This document shows, piece by piece, positions 47,985 to 56,241 of a stretch of DNA of 64,000 nucleotides. Source of the stretch: CAXXOK01 sp963678055 (GTDB taxonomy: Bacteria; Bacillota; Clostridia; Christensenellales; Aristaeellaceae); NCBI GenBank assembly GCA_963678055.1, contig OY782679.1, positions 1,178,001-1,242,000 of the forward strand, written 5' to 3'. The notes below the pieces were generated by a model. It was not told where the DNA came from and ran no database searches. It worked only from the letters and a program-made list of their open reading frames with translations. A program made the translations under genes and the position numbers. Within the stretch, counting starts at the first letter, position 1. Every line of letters starts with the position of its first letter.

Positions 47985-50285
47985 TTAGCTTTCGTCGCTT
48001 TCATCGTTTGCAGAGGTCGCACCCAGTTCCGCCTGATATTGTCCGGGTGTAATCCCTTCGTAGCGTTTGAAAATACGAATCAGTGTCTGACTGGAGTTGT
48101 AACCCACGCGCCCGGCAATACCGGCGACGGTTTCGTTGGGGTTGACACTCATAATTTCTTTTGCTTTTTCGACCCGGTATTGATTGATGTAATACAGTAG
48201 TCCAATGCCCTTTTCTTTCTTGAACATCCGGGACAGATAGGGCAGGGACATATCAAATGCGTCTGCGACCTGTTTAACACCCAGGCCGACATCATAATAA
48301 TGCGTCACAATGTAATGCTCCACCTGAGTCAGCTTATCCTGAATATCGGGGGGCTTGTTTTCGTGCCGGCCGACCAGGCGGTCGATAATATCAAAGATGA
48401 CATCTTCCAGTTCCTGCTGCGTGCGTGCAGATAACAGCCGCGCAACAGGATTGGCTTCCTCGTAGAAGGCGGGGTCAAGGTCCGGTTCCACTTCATGGAG
48501 CACGTTGAGCATCAGGTTCATTACGCCAAACATCCGGCAGCGCATGACATAAAGCGACATGCCGTCCTGGCAGTTGTAATAGGCCATAATCTCGCGCAGC
48601 ATCCGCTTACCTTTGCTGTAGTTGCCTTCAATCATCAAGCTGGAGAACTGACGCTCGGCATCAACAATATCGTAATCGTCCCATACAATATCGCTGGAAT
48701 ACATGGTCGCATCATAGAGGATAACGCGTTTGTCCGTCACGGTGACAAAATCCGCATATTCTTTGGCGCGAATCGCGTTGGCGTAGGATTCGTGCACCTG
48801 TTCCTCGCCGCTGCGCGCATCGCCGATGTAAATCGACATGGAGGCCAGTGCAGGCTGCTCCACAGCATGCTGTACCATGCGATCGCCGATTTGCTGGGCC
48901 ATGAACTGTGCATCGTTGCGGGTGACAGTGGAGGGGAAGCACAAAATGGCGGCAAAGGCATCGTTATCCCGCTGAATCATGCTCTGGCAGGCACCGGCTG
49001 CACACTCGGTAATCAGCAGGTTCAAACTGCCGGTGACAGCTTTGCGTGTTTCCGGCGTTGCGATGGGCGCGTCCTCTCCAAGGTCAATCAGTGCGGCAAC
49101 AAACATATTGCCGTTAAACAGGCTGGACAGCTGCGCACGTCGGTCTTTTTCCAGCGTGACCACATTGCCGCTGAGCAGCGAATGAATGAGCTGTGTATTG
49201 GCGGCTTTGCTGAGCTTTTCAATTTCGGTGTGCATGCGGTCGCCTGCTGATAGCAGTTCCTTCAGGCGAAGTCCAAGCACCGTGAACTCGTCTCTGGACA
49301 TTTCGGGTATCTGCGCGTCCTGCTTCAGCTGCTGGATGGGCTTGTAATTGTGCTTGGCCAGCATATAGGCGATTAGCAAGCCCAGCAGCAGTGCGCCTAG
49401 TGAGAACGCAAAGAATGTCATCTGAATATTGCGGATATCTTGTAAAAAGGTCTCGCGCGGGACAGACAACACATAGCGGAAGTTGGAAGCCGCCGAATCC
49501 GTATAGGTGATCACCAGATCATCTTGCAGCAGTTGCCCTTCGCCTGCAATGTCTGACAGCGCAGTAAAGTCGGTGGGGTCGCCCTCAGCGGGGGTGCCGA
49601 AAACCGAGCCGTTTGGTAGCAGCATGTAGGCTGAACCGTGCACAGTGTTGGCGGTATTTATGAGCAGATCGTCGATGGAATCGGCATTGAGTACAGTAAT
49701 TAAGGTGATAATGGGGCGGTTTTCCTTCACCCTGCGGCCCAGCGTTTGCACCATGATAATCTGGCTGCCGTCACCCAGCACATAAAAATCGTGCTGGTGG
49801 GTTTTTTCCATCAGTGCATAGAAGCGGTCCAGTGGCATGCCGATGCGTTCGGTGATCATCTTATCCAGCTGGTTGGTGGCGGTGTAGATGTGCGCACTGT
49901 CCAGCAGGCATTCCAGCTCGCTGCAATACACAAAAATATACTTAATCAGCTCTTGCTGTACGGTAAAATTGGACAGGTATTTGGCCCGCTGATGGATTTC
50001 ATAATACTTTTCGGCGTTAAAAGGCAGGGACATGTATTTCAGCCGGATCAACGAAGACGATACAGTAATCGTATCGTTTACATTGGCGATGGTTTTCAGT
50101 TGTTCATCCACGACTGTGCCGACCTGGCGAACTGACATCATTCCATTTTCATAGGCTTTTTCGGTTAGCGAATCCGTTGCGCGAACATACAAAGCAACAC
50201 CTGCCACCATTGGAATCAAAAGAACGATCAGATAGCAGATAATCCAAAACCGGAATGTACGTGACCACCAAAAGGAGCGTTTCAT
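47985..50285 (-). CDS. membrane-bound AraC family regulator with extracellular sensor domain
   Basis: The 766-residue protein has AAAGGAG six bases before the ATG at 50285. A first membrane helix (residues 10-35) is followed by an extracellular sensor of about 260 residues of the Cache kind (IFVYCSELECLLDSAHIY, YMLLPNGSVFG). A second helix (about 290-315) comes next, then a cytoplasmic linker and a C-terminal AraC-type double helix-turn-helix (VKQVADAFDMSLPYLSRMFKKEKGIG and VAGIAGRVGYNSSQTLIRIFKRYEGITPGQYQ). Such one-component regulators sense a sugar outside the cell and activate adjacent LplBC-type ABC operons, here the next operon downstream. It has its own promoter and a leader hairpin. 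Confidence 0.9.
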   Translation of the reverse strand: MKRSFWWSRTFRFWIICYLIVLLIPMVAGVALYVRATDSLTEKAYENGMMSVRQVGTVVDEQLKTIANVNDTITVSSSLIRLKYMSLPFNAEKYYEIHQRAKYLSNFTVQQELIKYIFVYCSELECLLDSAHIYTATNQLDKMITERIGMPLDRFYALMEKTHQHDFYVLGDGSQIIMVQTLGRRVKENRPIITLITVLNADSIDDLLINTANTVHGSAYMLLPNGSVFGTPAEGDPTDFTALSDIAGEGQLLQDDLVITYTDSAASNFRYVLSVPRETFLQDIRNIQMTFFAFSLGALLLGLLIAYMLAKHNYKPIQQLKQDAQIPEMSRDEFTVLGLRLKELLSAGDRMHTEIEKLSKAANTQLIHSLLSGNVVTLEKDRRAQLSSLFNGNMFVAALIDLGEDAPIATPETRKAVTGSLNLLITECAAGACQSMIQRDNDAFAAILCFPSTVTRNDAQFMAQQIGDRMVQHAVEQPALASMSIYIGDARSGEEQVHESYANAIRAKEYADFVTVTDKRVILYDATMYSSDIVWDDYDIVDAERQFSSLMIEGNYSKGKRMLREIMAYYNCQDGMSLYVMRCRMFGVMNLMLNVLHEVEPDLDPAFYEEANPVARLLSARTQQELEDVIFDIIDRLVGRHENKPPDIQDKLTQVEHYIVTHYYDVGLGVKQVADAFDMSLPYLSRMFKKEKGIGLLYYINQYRVEKAKEIMSVNPNETVAGIAGRVGYNSSQTLIRIFKRYEGITPGQYQAELGATSANDESDES

Positions 50286-50311
50286 CGAATTCTCCTTTAT
50301 ACTTTCAGACG

Positions 50312-50337
50312 CCAACCCGGTAAAATAACCGGGTTGG
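50312..50337 (-). promoter_or_regulatory. leader hairpin before the AraC regulator gene
   Basis: CCAACCCGGT and ACCGGGTTGG pair perfectly around TATTTT (minus strand), 27 bases before the start codon and downstream of the promoter. It could attenuate the regulator's own synthesis. Confidence 0.55.
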
Positions 50338-50360
50338 ATGTTTGTCTTTTCTCTTGACTA

Positions 50361-50389
50361 ACAATAATATGGAAGCGCATGTTTGTCAA
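50361..50389 (-). promoter_or_regulatory. promoter of the AraC regulator gene
   Basis: On the minus strand TTGACA (50384-50389) and TATTGT (50361-50366) are separated by 17 bases. Confidence 0.7.
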
Positions 50390-50410
50390 TAACCTTGCTG
50401 GCCGCCGGCA

Positions 50411-50455
50411 AAAGCAAAAGCGGCACCTGTTATCTTAAAAAACAGTGTGCCGCTT
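50411..50455 (-). terminator. terminator of the esterase operon
   Basis: On the minus strand AAGCGGCAC and GTGCCGCTT pair, with an inner CTGT/ACAG, and are followed by TTGCTTTTGC. It lies about 65 bases beyond the CocE-like stop. Confidence 0.75.
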
Positions 50456-50520
50456 GGTTTGTGTGTGCTTTTTACGACATTTGGTCTTTTTACAAAGTGA
50501 TGCGTAACAAGCGTTTTATT

Positions 50521-52161
50521 TTATTGTTTCTTTAGTGGCAGCGTAACGGAGGACGGGTTTGCCTTTGTACTGATGATTTGGTTATGCGAGACAACCGCAC
50601 CCGTATCCTCCGGCGGACGCAGGCCCGTACCGTAGTTGATATCGTACTTGGGGAATGCACTTCCGCTGATTTCCAGCGCCACACGATGCCCGGGTGCGAT
50701 GGCGTAGTGGACATGGCCCAGCAGCACCTCAATCGGGTAGATCAACCCAGATGCCAGCGGCTCGGGATTCCAGCTGTTGCGGTAACGGGCGCGTGTTGCC
50801 CCGTCGCAGATGCCAAACGTCGTTCCGTCGGGCGCGATATCCAGCAGACGAACGACAACATCCGTATCTTTCGCGTCTGAGGAAAGAGACACATTCACAC
50901 GCACCAGTCCCTGTACAACAAGCCCTTGCTCGACTGGGTCGGAGGTATAGTACAAGCGTTTGGCGTCGGTGTCCGGCAGCTGGCCGCCTGCACCATATGG
51001 AGCAAAGGGCAGCGGATGATTGGGATCGTGCAAATAGGTATCCTTCACATCATCTGCGGCGGTTTCGCCGAGCTTGCCACCGTTTTGCAGGAAGAAGCGT
51101 ACCTGTTTTTCGCCGTTTTCATCCCAGGTATCAGTTCCCCAGACGGTTTTGGTGGCGATATCGTAGTAGCGGTAGGGTTTGAAGGCGGGGGCTGGCGCAT
51201 TTTTCAGCCAGTGATCAAACCACGCTAGCATTTCCTGCTGCACATCCACGGTGATTTCGCCGGTTTCCAGGGCATGGTCTGCATGTGCAGGCACTTCGCC
51301 TGGCTTCCACGGGGCAATCAGTACGCGGCTGTCCACGCCGTGTTGCCGCTGCGTATGGCAGTGATCAATCAGTGGTGTGCGGGAGGAATCATACCATCCG
51401 GCGATATAGAACGCGGGCGTCCTAACGCGGCTAAGGTCCATGTCGCGGCCTTCTTTGTGAATCAGGTCGAAATTATCGTACCCTTCCACCAGGTGTTTGT
51501 AATAATCTTTCAGGATGGGGAAGGGTGTGTTTTGCACGGCCGGCATTGTATGCAGGGGACGCTGTAACAGCTGACGCGTAGGATAGTCGCGGATGTAATC
51601 CAGCAGTATCGGCAGATACTTGTCGGTGGTTTCCTTGTCGTAGCGGCCGTCGCGCAGGCGGCTGATCTGACGGGACATACACCAACCTACATGCGAATAG
51701 AACATAAACCCGCGGTTATCACAGTCGCGGTTTAAGGACACGCTGGTTTGCATGGGGCAAAGCGCCTTGAGGTGCGGCGGGGCTTCGGCTGCGGCCATCA
51801 GCTGCAGGTAACCGGCGTAATAGTTGCCGATCATGCCGATATTGCCGTTGCAGTACTCCTGCTGTGCCAGCCATTCAATGGTATCGTAGCCGTCCTCACC
51901 GTCGGCGGTAAAGCGATCGAATTCCCCGTCGGATTCGCCAAGGCCGCGGACATCCTGAATAAACACAGCATAGCCATGCTGTACGAAATAGGCAGGATCA
52001 TACTGAGAGAAAGCGCGTCCCAGTGTGTTTTTACGGAAAATACTGCGCCACAGGAGCAGGGGGAATTTCCCCTGCTCCTGTGGACGGTATAGATCGCCCC
52101 GTAAAATCACGCCGTCGCGCATCGGTGTTTCAACGTTGAATTGACAGAGCATCGTGTTCAT
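50521..52161 (-). CDS. CocE/NonD-family hydrolase homologue lacking the nucleophile serine
   Basis: The 546-residue protein has the CocE / Xaa-Pro dipeptidyl-peptidase architecture. An alpha/beta hydrolase domain has the opening VETPMRDGVILRGDLYRP and VFIQDVRGLGESDGEFD, a helical insert covers about residues 150-250, and a C-terminal jelly-roll follows (PVEQGLVVQGLVRVNVSLSSDA). Family members hydrolyse esters or amides with a Ser in G-x-S-Y-x-G. Here that motif reads GNYYAG with Tyr114 (codon TAT at 51820-51822) instead of Ser. The rest of the gene is intact. It begins two bases after the preceding esterase gene. Confidence 0.87.
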   Translation of the reverse strand: MNTMLCQFNVETPMRDGVILRGDLYRPQEQGKFPLLLWRSIFRKNTLGRAFSQYDPAYFVQHGYAVFIQDVRGLGESDGEFDRFTADGEDGYDTIEWLAQQEYCNGNIGMIGNYYAGYLQLMAAAEAPPHLKALCPMQTSVSLNRDCDNRGFMFYSHVGWCMSRQISRLRDGRYDKETTDKYLPILLDYIRDYPTRQLLQRPLHTMPAVQNTPFPILKDYYKHLVEGYDNFDLIHKEGRDMDLSRVRTPAFYIAGWYDSSRTPLIDHCHTQRQHGVDSRVLIAPWKPGEVPAHADHALETGEITVDVQQEMLAWFDHWLKNAPAPAFKPYRYYDIATKTVWGTDTWDENGEKQVRFFLQNGGKLGETAADDVKDTYLHDPNHPLPFAPYGAGGQLPDTDAKRLYYTSDPVEQGLVVQGLVRVNVSLSSDAKDTDVVVRLLDIAPDGTTFGICDGATRARYRNSWNPEPLASGLIYPIEVLLGHVHYAIAPGHRVALEISGSAFPKYDINYGTGLRPPEDTGAVVSHNQIISTKANPSSVTLPLKKQ

Positions 52162-52162
52162 C

Positions 52163-52981
52163 TTATAAGATCTCCTCAGTGCGCTTGCGGATGGGCAGCC
52201 ACTGGATAAATACCTTCATCCATTCGTCCCAGAAGTCGAAGTAGTGGAAGCCAGTGCTGTCAAAGAACTTGACTTCAAAGGGATTGGGCAGATTTCTGAA
52301 GTAGTTGAAGTCGTCCTTCTGCGCATCGTGGCAGCCGTCCGCCGTGCCGCAGCAACCGAAAATCTTGGGCAGCGGTTTGCCGCTTTCGGAGGCGAGCTTG
52401 GCCAGATAGCGGTTGTCATGCTCGGTATCGTGAACCTTGGTCAGGTCGCCGTCATCGGTATCGAACACCAGCCAGCGCACAAAGTTCAAGGGTACGCGCT
52501 TGCCGCCTTCAAGCATGTTGCCTGCGCCCATCAGATCGATAAAGTTCGCACAGGAGAAAATGCCCATGGCCGCATACAGTTCAGGCCTGGTGAAACCAAG
52601 CTTCATCGTGCCATGACCACCCATGGACATACCGGCGATAAAATTATCTTCCCGTTTGTCGGAGATGGGGAAGTAGCGCCGCAGCATGCGGGGCAGTTCT
52701 TCGGTGACATAGTCAAAGAAACGGCCAGCGTCGGTATTGGTATAAAAGTTGTTTTCTACCGAAGGCATCACGATGGCGATACCACGTTTTTGCGCGTACA
52801 GTTCCAGCGCCGTAAAACGCTGCCACATGGTGTGGTCATCAGTTGCGCCGTGCAACAGCCAGAGCACCGGGTATTTGCCGTTGTCCAGCTTACGCTTTTC
52901 GCTCATGCCCGGCATGATGACGTTGATGGACGCTTTGCGCGTCAAGCATTCGGAATTGAGCTGCATTTGAATGAACGCCAT
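52163..52981 (-). CDS. esterase of the tributyrin/S-formylglutathione hydrolase-like family
   Basis: The 272-residue alpha/beta hydrolase has the opening INVIMPG, PVLWLLHGATDDHTMWQR with the oxyanion HG, the nucleophile elbow AGMSMGGHG, an Asp region in FGCCGTADG, and a terminal His in TGFHYFDFWDEWM. Enzymes of this group (EstA, feruloyl and acetyl esterases) cleave short acyl groups. There is no signal peptide, so it acts inside the cell. It is a clear paralogue of the next gene upstream, with a one-base gap between them; its acyl substrate is unknown. Confidence 0.9.
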   Translation of the reverse strand: MAFIQMQLNSECLTRKASINVIMPGMSEKRKLDNGKYPVLWLLHGATDDHTMWQRFTALELYAQKRGIAIVMPSVENNFYTNTDAGRFFDYVTEELPRMLRRYFPISDKREDNFIAGMSMGGHGTMKLGFTRPELYAAMGIFSCANFIDLMGAGNMLEGGKRVPLNFVRWLVFDTDDGDLTKVHDTEHDNRYLAKLASESGKPLPKIFGCCGTADGCHDAQKDDFNYFRNLPNPFEVKFFDSTGFHYFDFWDEWMKVFIQWLPIRKRTEEIL

Positions 52982-52982
52982 A

Positions 52983-53798
52983 TTATAACCCCCTGTCTTT
53001 CATGGCTGCTTCCATGAACACCGGAAGCCATTTGTCCCAGAACTCCCAGGTATGTGCTCCGTGTTCGGTGTGGAACTCATAGCGGAAGGGGTTGCCGTCG
53101 AAGGTTTCAAAGAATTCTTTCAGTCCCAGACCTACCGGATAGGCATGGTCTTCCATACCAACGGCGTGGAATACTTTAGGCACGGGCTTTTTCTCTTTGA
53201 TGACGTTTTCAGCATTCAGCAGCACATCGTGCTCCGGATTGCCTTTCAGGTCGGCGGTGTCTTCTACACCGAAGTTGACCATATTCACGCTCTTTTTGCC
53301 GGGGCCGCCGGGTGCGGACGGGCCGCCTGCCGATTTGGGACGCAGGTGCTCCAGCGGGATGATGCTGGATGCCGACAGTACGCCGATAGCGCCGTACAGA
53401 TCAGGCCGCCGCATGCCCAGTGAAATCGCACCGCTGCCGCCCAGCGACAGACCGGCGATAAAGTTATCTTCCCGTTTGGTGGAAATGCAGGGGAACAGGT
53501 GCTTAACAAGCTTTGGCAGTTCCTCCGTCAGATATGTGAAGTAGTCCGCCCCCCAGTACATGTTGCAGTACCGGCTGTGGCCGGCATGAGGCATGACGAC
53601 CGCCATTTTGTGTTTGTCGGCATACCGGCGAATACCGGTTTCCTCGATCCAGTCGTTTTCGTTGCCGCCGCCGCCATGCAGCAGCCACAGCACCGGATAT
53701 TCACCTTCAATCCTGTCGTCAGGCAGGATGACATTGATGGCAGTCCACAGGCTAATGGATTCCGCACGAAGATTTACGTGCATCAGTACATTGGACAT
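52983..53798 (-). CDS. esterase, paralogue of the adjacent esterase
   Basis: The 271-residue protein is organised like its neighbour: INVILPDDRIEGEYPVLWLLHGGGG, CISTKREDNFIAGLSLGGSG with the nucleophile serine, and a C-terminal HTEHGAHTWEFWDKWLPVF with the catalytic histidine. Both share the KREDNFIAG block and a W-x-KW-x-P-end, indicating a tandem duplication followed by divergence. It is cytoplasmic. A Gly/Pro/Ser-rich loop near residue 165 (GGPSAPGGPGKK) is unique to this copy. AAAGGAG lies about 12 bases before the ATG. Confidence 0.9.
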   Translation of the reverse strand: MSNVLMHVNLRAESISLWTAINVILPDDRIEGEYPVLWLLHGGGGNENDWIEETGIRRYADKHKMAVVMPHAGHSRYCNMYWGADYFTYLTEELPKLVKHLFPCISTKREDNFIAGLSLGGSGAISLGMRRPDLYGAIGVLSASSIIPLEHLRPKSAGGPSAPGGPGKKSVNMVNFGVEDTADLKGNPEHDVLLNAENVIKEKKPVPKVFHAVGMEDHAYPVGLGLKEFFETFDGNPFRYEFHTEHGAHTWEFWDKWLPVFMEAAMKDRGL

Positions 53799-54053
53799 AT
53801 GCGCTATTGACTCCTTTCATATTTCCCTGTCATATCACGTCAATGCAGCGCTCTTGCAAGCGTGTTTAACGCAATGTGTTGTTGATGGTTTTACTATAAA
53901 AAACCGGCGCAGGGTTTTCAATCGCTTTGATTTGTTTCCATGGTACGCCAATTTTGTAAAGTGCAGTGTGGATTTTTGTACCGGATGGGCAGAAATTAAC
54001 CAAAGTGCACACTGCGGCGCGGGGTGATGTGGTTGCTGCGCAAAAACCCGAAC

Positions 54054-55760
54054 TCAGGGCGTTTTCTGCGCTGCCACAGCCAGGTTGCCATCCGGCAGAC
54101 GGCGGAACTTTCGCACATATTGCCAGCCGAGCAGGGGATCTGCCGGGGCAATTTCATGGCCTTTTTGCCGCATCAGCACGTAATTATACAGGTTGACACC
54201 GGCGGGATCGGTGGATAAAAACTGGTGCACATCGTAGGTATGCGTGGGATGGGCCAAGCTGGGTGCAAGCGTTGTCTGGATATCGCCGGGTACGCCACAG
54301 CCGCAGGGGTGGGGTGTTTCTTTATCGGGGGTAGGCTTGATGGGGATATGGTTATAAGTTTTCCAGAAATCGTACTGCATTTGCTGGGTGCAACCGTTGT
54401 ACACGGGATAGGAAACTTCCCGCCCGCCGTAGGTGTACCAGACCGGCATACGATAATCGAAGGTCTTCTGCTTTTCCAGCGCAATTTTCATGGGGGTAAC
54501 ATCCTGCACGGTGAGGTTCGATATACCCGCGCGGTTGCCGGGCCAGTTGGCATCAATCGGGCAAATGGCCGCAATCAAATCGGGATGGCACATGGCGACG
54601 GCGTGCGCCTGGGCGGCGCCGTTGGAAAACCCGGACAGGTATACCCGCTGGGGATCAACAGGGTAGGCATCGAGCATATACCGTATCAGCGCGGTGATGT
54701 AGGCATCGTCGTCAGGTTCGTCGTCCAGCATGGAACTGTTCCAGGTCATCCGGTTGCCACCCCAGGGGTAGACAGTGATGAATCCGTCTCGCTCGCCCAG
54801 TTCGTGGAACTTGGTCATATCCGCCGCTTCCCACGGGGTATCGCTTGCGCCATGGAAAAACAAGAGCAGCGGTACTTGGGCATCCGGATGCTTACTTGCA
54901 GCCTTGGGTGTGTGAACCAGCCAGGTATGCTTGGTGCCGTCCAGCCGTGTATCGTCCGCAAACAGCGTAAACCCTTCGGCTTTATCGGGCTGCAGACGCG
55001 GTGCAACATCGCCCAGCGGCGATGAGGCTGGCCGCCGTACACGGGAAAACAGCGTATCGTACACGGTTATAAGGGGTACGGACTGAGTTTTGGACAGGAT
55101 GACACACTGGCTGGGGTTGATGGGATTTTGGAATTGACCGGCGCTTTCAGTTGGCTCGGCCGCGTTGGCCTGCATGAAGTAGGCGGTCGTTTCCGGCGTG
55201 CAGTTGGATAGATAGGCGGGCATGGGGGCATGAACGGCTTTTTGCACTGTGGCGTGGGATAGCGCAGCGCCGTCTGCATAGATGCCTGCCAATAGTTCCG
55301 GCCGCAAGGCGGCCAAGGTGCAGACCATGGACGCACCGCTGCCGTAGCCTGCGGCATAGCGTACATCCGCCATCGGGTGCCAATGTTTTTGAAAGCGCGG
55401 GTCTTTCAGCGGATTGGCGGAGGCTGCCAGCTCTTTTAGAAACGGCAGGCTCTCTTCCGGTGTCGATAGTTCTTTTTGCAGATGGGCGAAAAAAGCCACA
55501 TCATCGGGCAAAGCGGGATCAAGTTCCCAGTTCCACCGTCCGCCGATAGGGTTTGGGAACGCCAAAATCACATGCTGCTCTTGGCACAGGCGTTGTAAGT
55601 GTTCGGTTTGCATCAGTTGATCCACAGAGGCCGCCTGGTCGTCATCCCGCAGGATAAAAAGCGCACTGGTGCGTTTTGGCGTGCGCGGCGGTCCGGGTGG
55701 AAAGACAAGGTACAGGCTGCGCCCTCCGGCGCGTTGCAGGGTTTTTAGCAATGGGGCCAT
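54054..55760 (-). CDS. two-domain esterase with a PHB-depolymerase-like C-terminal half
   Basis: The 568-residue protein starts at ATG 55760, with AGGAGGAG seven bases upstream. Residues 1-240 look like a hydrolase-type domain (RSLYLVFPPG, IGGRWNWELDP, VRYAAGYGSGASMV), whose elbow region is GYGSGA rather than a clear G-x-S-x-G. Residues 290-568 form a second alpha/beta hydrolase of the polyhydroxybutyrate-depolymerase / feruloyl-esterase LpqC type: LLLFFHGASD, ITVYPWGGNRMTW and the elbow SGFSNGAAQAH, with a late VHQFLSTDPAG. There is no signal peptide. It lies upstream of the two small esterase genes on the same strand but separated by 255 bases without a gene. Substrate unknown; an aryl or acyl ester of a plant polymer is a reasonable guess. 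Confidence 0.8.
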   Translation of the reverse strand: MAPLLKTLQRAGGRSLYLVFPPGPPRTPKRTSALFILRDDDQAASVDQLMQTEHLQRLCQEQHVILAFPNPIGGRWNWELDPALPDDVAFFAHLQKELSTPEESLPFLKELAASANPLKDPRFQKHWHPMADVRYAAGYGSGASMVCTLAALRPELLAGIYADGAALSHATVQKAVHAPMPAYLSNCTPETTAYFMQANAAEPTESAGQFQNPINPSQCVILSKTQSVPLITVYDTLFSRVRRPASSPLGDVAPRLQPDKAEGFTLFADDTRLDGTKHTWLVHTPKAASKHPDAQVPLLLFFHGASDTPWEAADMTKFHELGERDGFITVYPWGGNRMTWNSSMLDDEPDDDAYITALIRYMLDAYPVDPQRVYLSGFSNGAAQAHAVAMCHPDLIAAICPIDANWPGNRAGISNLTVQDVTPMKIALEKQKTFDYRMPVWYTYGGREVSYPVYNGCTQQMQYDFWKTYNHIPIKPTPDKETPHPCGCGVPGDIQTTLAPSLAHPTHTYDVHQFLSTDPAGVNLYNYVLMRQKGHEIAPADPLLGWQYVRKFRRLPDGNLAVAAQKTP

Positions 55761-56105
55761 GGAAGCTCTCCTCCTGTTGCGGTATGCGTATAGAAAGCGT
55801 GTACCGCTGTTTGTGGCGCGAACATACACAAATGAGTACCTGCATGAATCGCGCTATGCAATAGACCGGAACCAATAGTCCGGCGATGTTTCCTATGATT
55901 GATGCTATCATCGGGACACGATAGAATCAAGACACGAGCGTGTACAATCCTTGCCACCCGACAGGGTGACGATTTGACAGTGCTCTGTTTCCCAAAAGCC
56001 ATGGGGGGTACGGCGCAAGAGTAGCCGCTTCGGCCATGCTGTGCAGCTTCTGGAGCAAAGCGAAAGGTGTGCAAATGCAGGGAATGAAAAAAATTCCGAA
56101 AACGC
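55761..56105. other. non-coding region between the divergent two-domain esterase gene and the riboswitch
   Basis: No gene is supported. It contains several short inverted repeats (ACACGAGCGTGT near 55932, CACCCGACAGGGTG near 55956, GGAAT/ATTCC near 56081). It also has one tiny open frame, ATG near 56084, of about 16 codons ending in a hydrophobic stretch (TLAILVILL), which I do not regard as a gene. Confidence 0.4.
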
Positions 56106-56134
56106 TTGCAATTCTCGTAATATTGTTGTAACAT
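56106..56134 (+). promoter_or_regulatory. promoter of the riboswitch-controlled gene
   Basis: TTGCAA and TAACAT are separated by 17 bases and would start transcription near 56141, just before the riboswitch aptamer. Confidence 0.6.
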
Positions 56135-56145
56135 TTAGACACGCC

Positions 56146-56227
56146 CACGATACTAGCAAAGCAGTTGAAAAGCTGTGACGCAAAACTATAGGGCCTTCGG
56201 TGGTACCGATGGCAGCCAGTTACCGAA
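56146..56227 (+). ncRNA. cyclic di-GMP-I (GEMM) riboswitch
   Basis: The stretch has the class I c-di-GMP aptamer landmarks in order. GCAAAG is followed by a stem CAGTT/AGCTG capped by a GAAA tetraloop, then the invariant GACGCAAA, a GGGCCT segment, a second hairpin with GGT/ACC, and the 3' block GGCAGCCAGTTACCG. These correspond to the same elements in the Vibrio Vc2 RNA. The aptamer ends only eight bases before a GGGAGG ribosome binding site, so control may act on translation initiation or through refolding of the 3' strand. The direction of control cannot be read. Confidence 0.88.
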
Positions 56228-56241
56228 AGGGAGGATAACAC

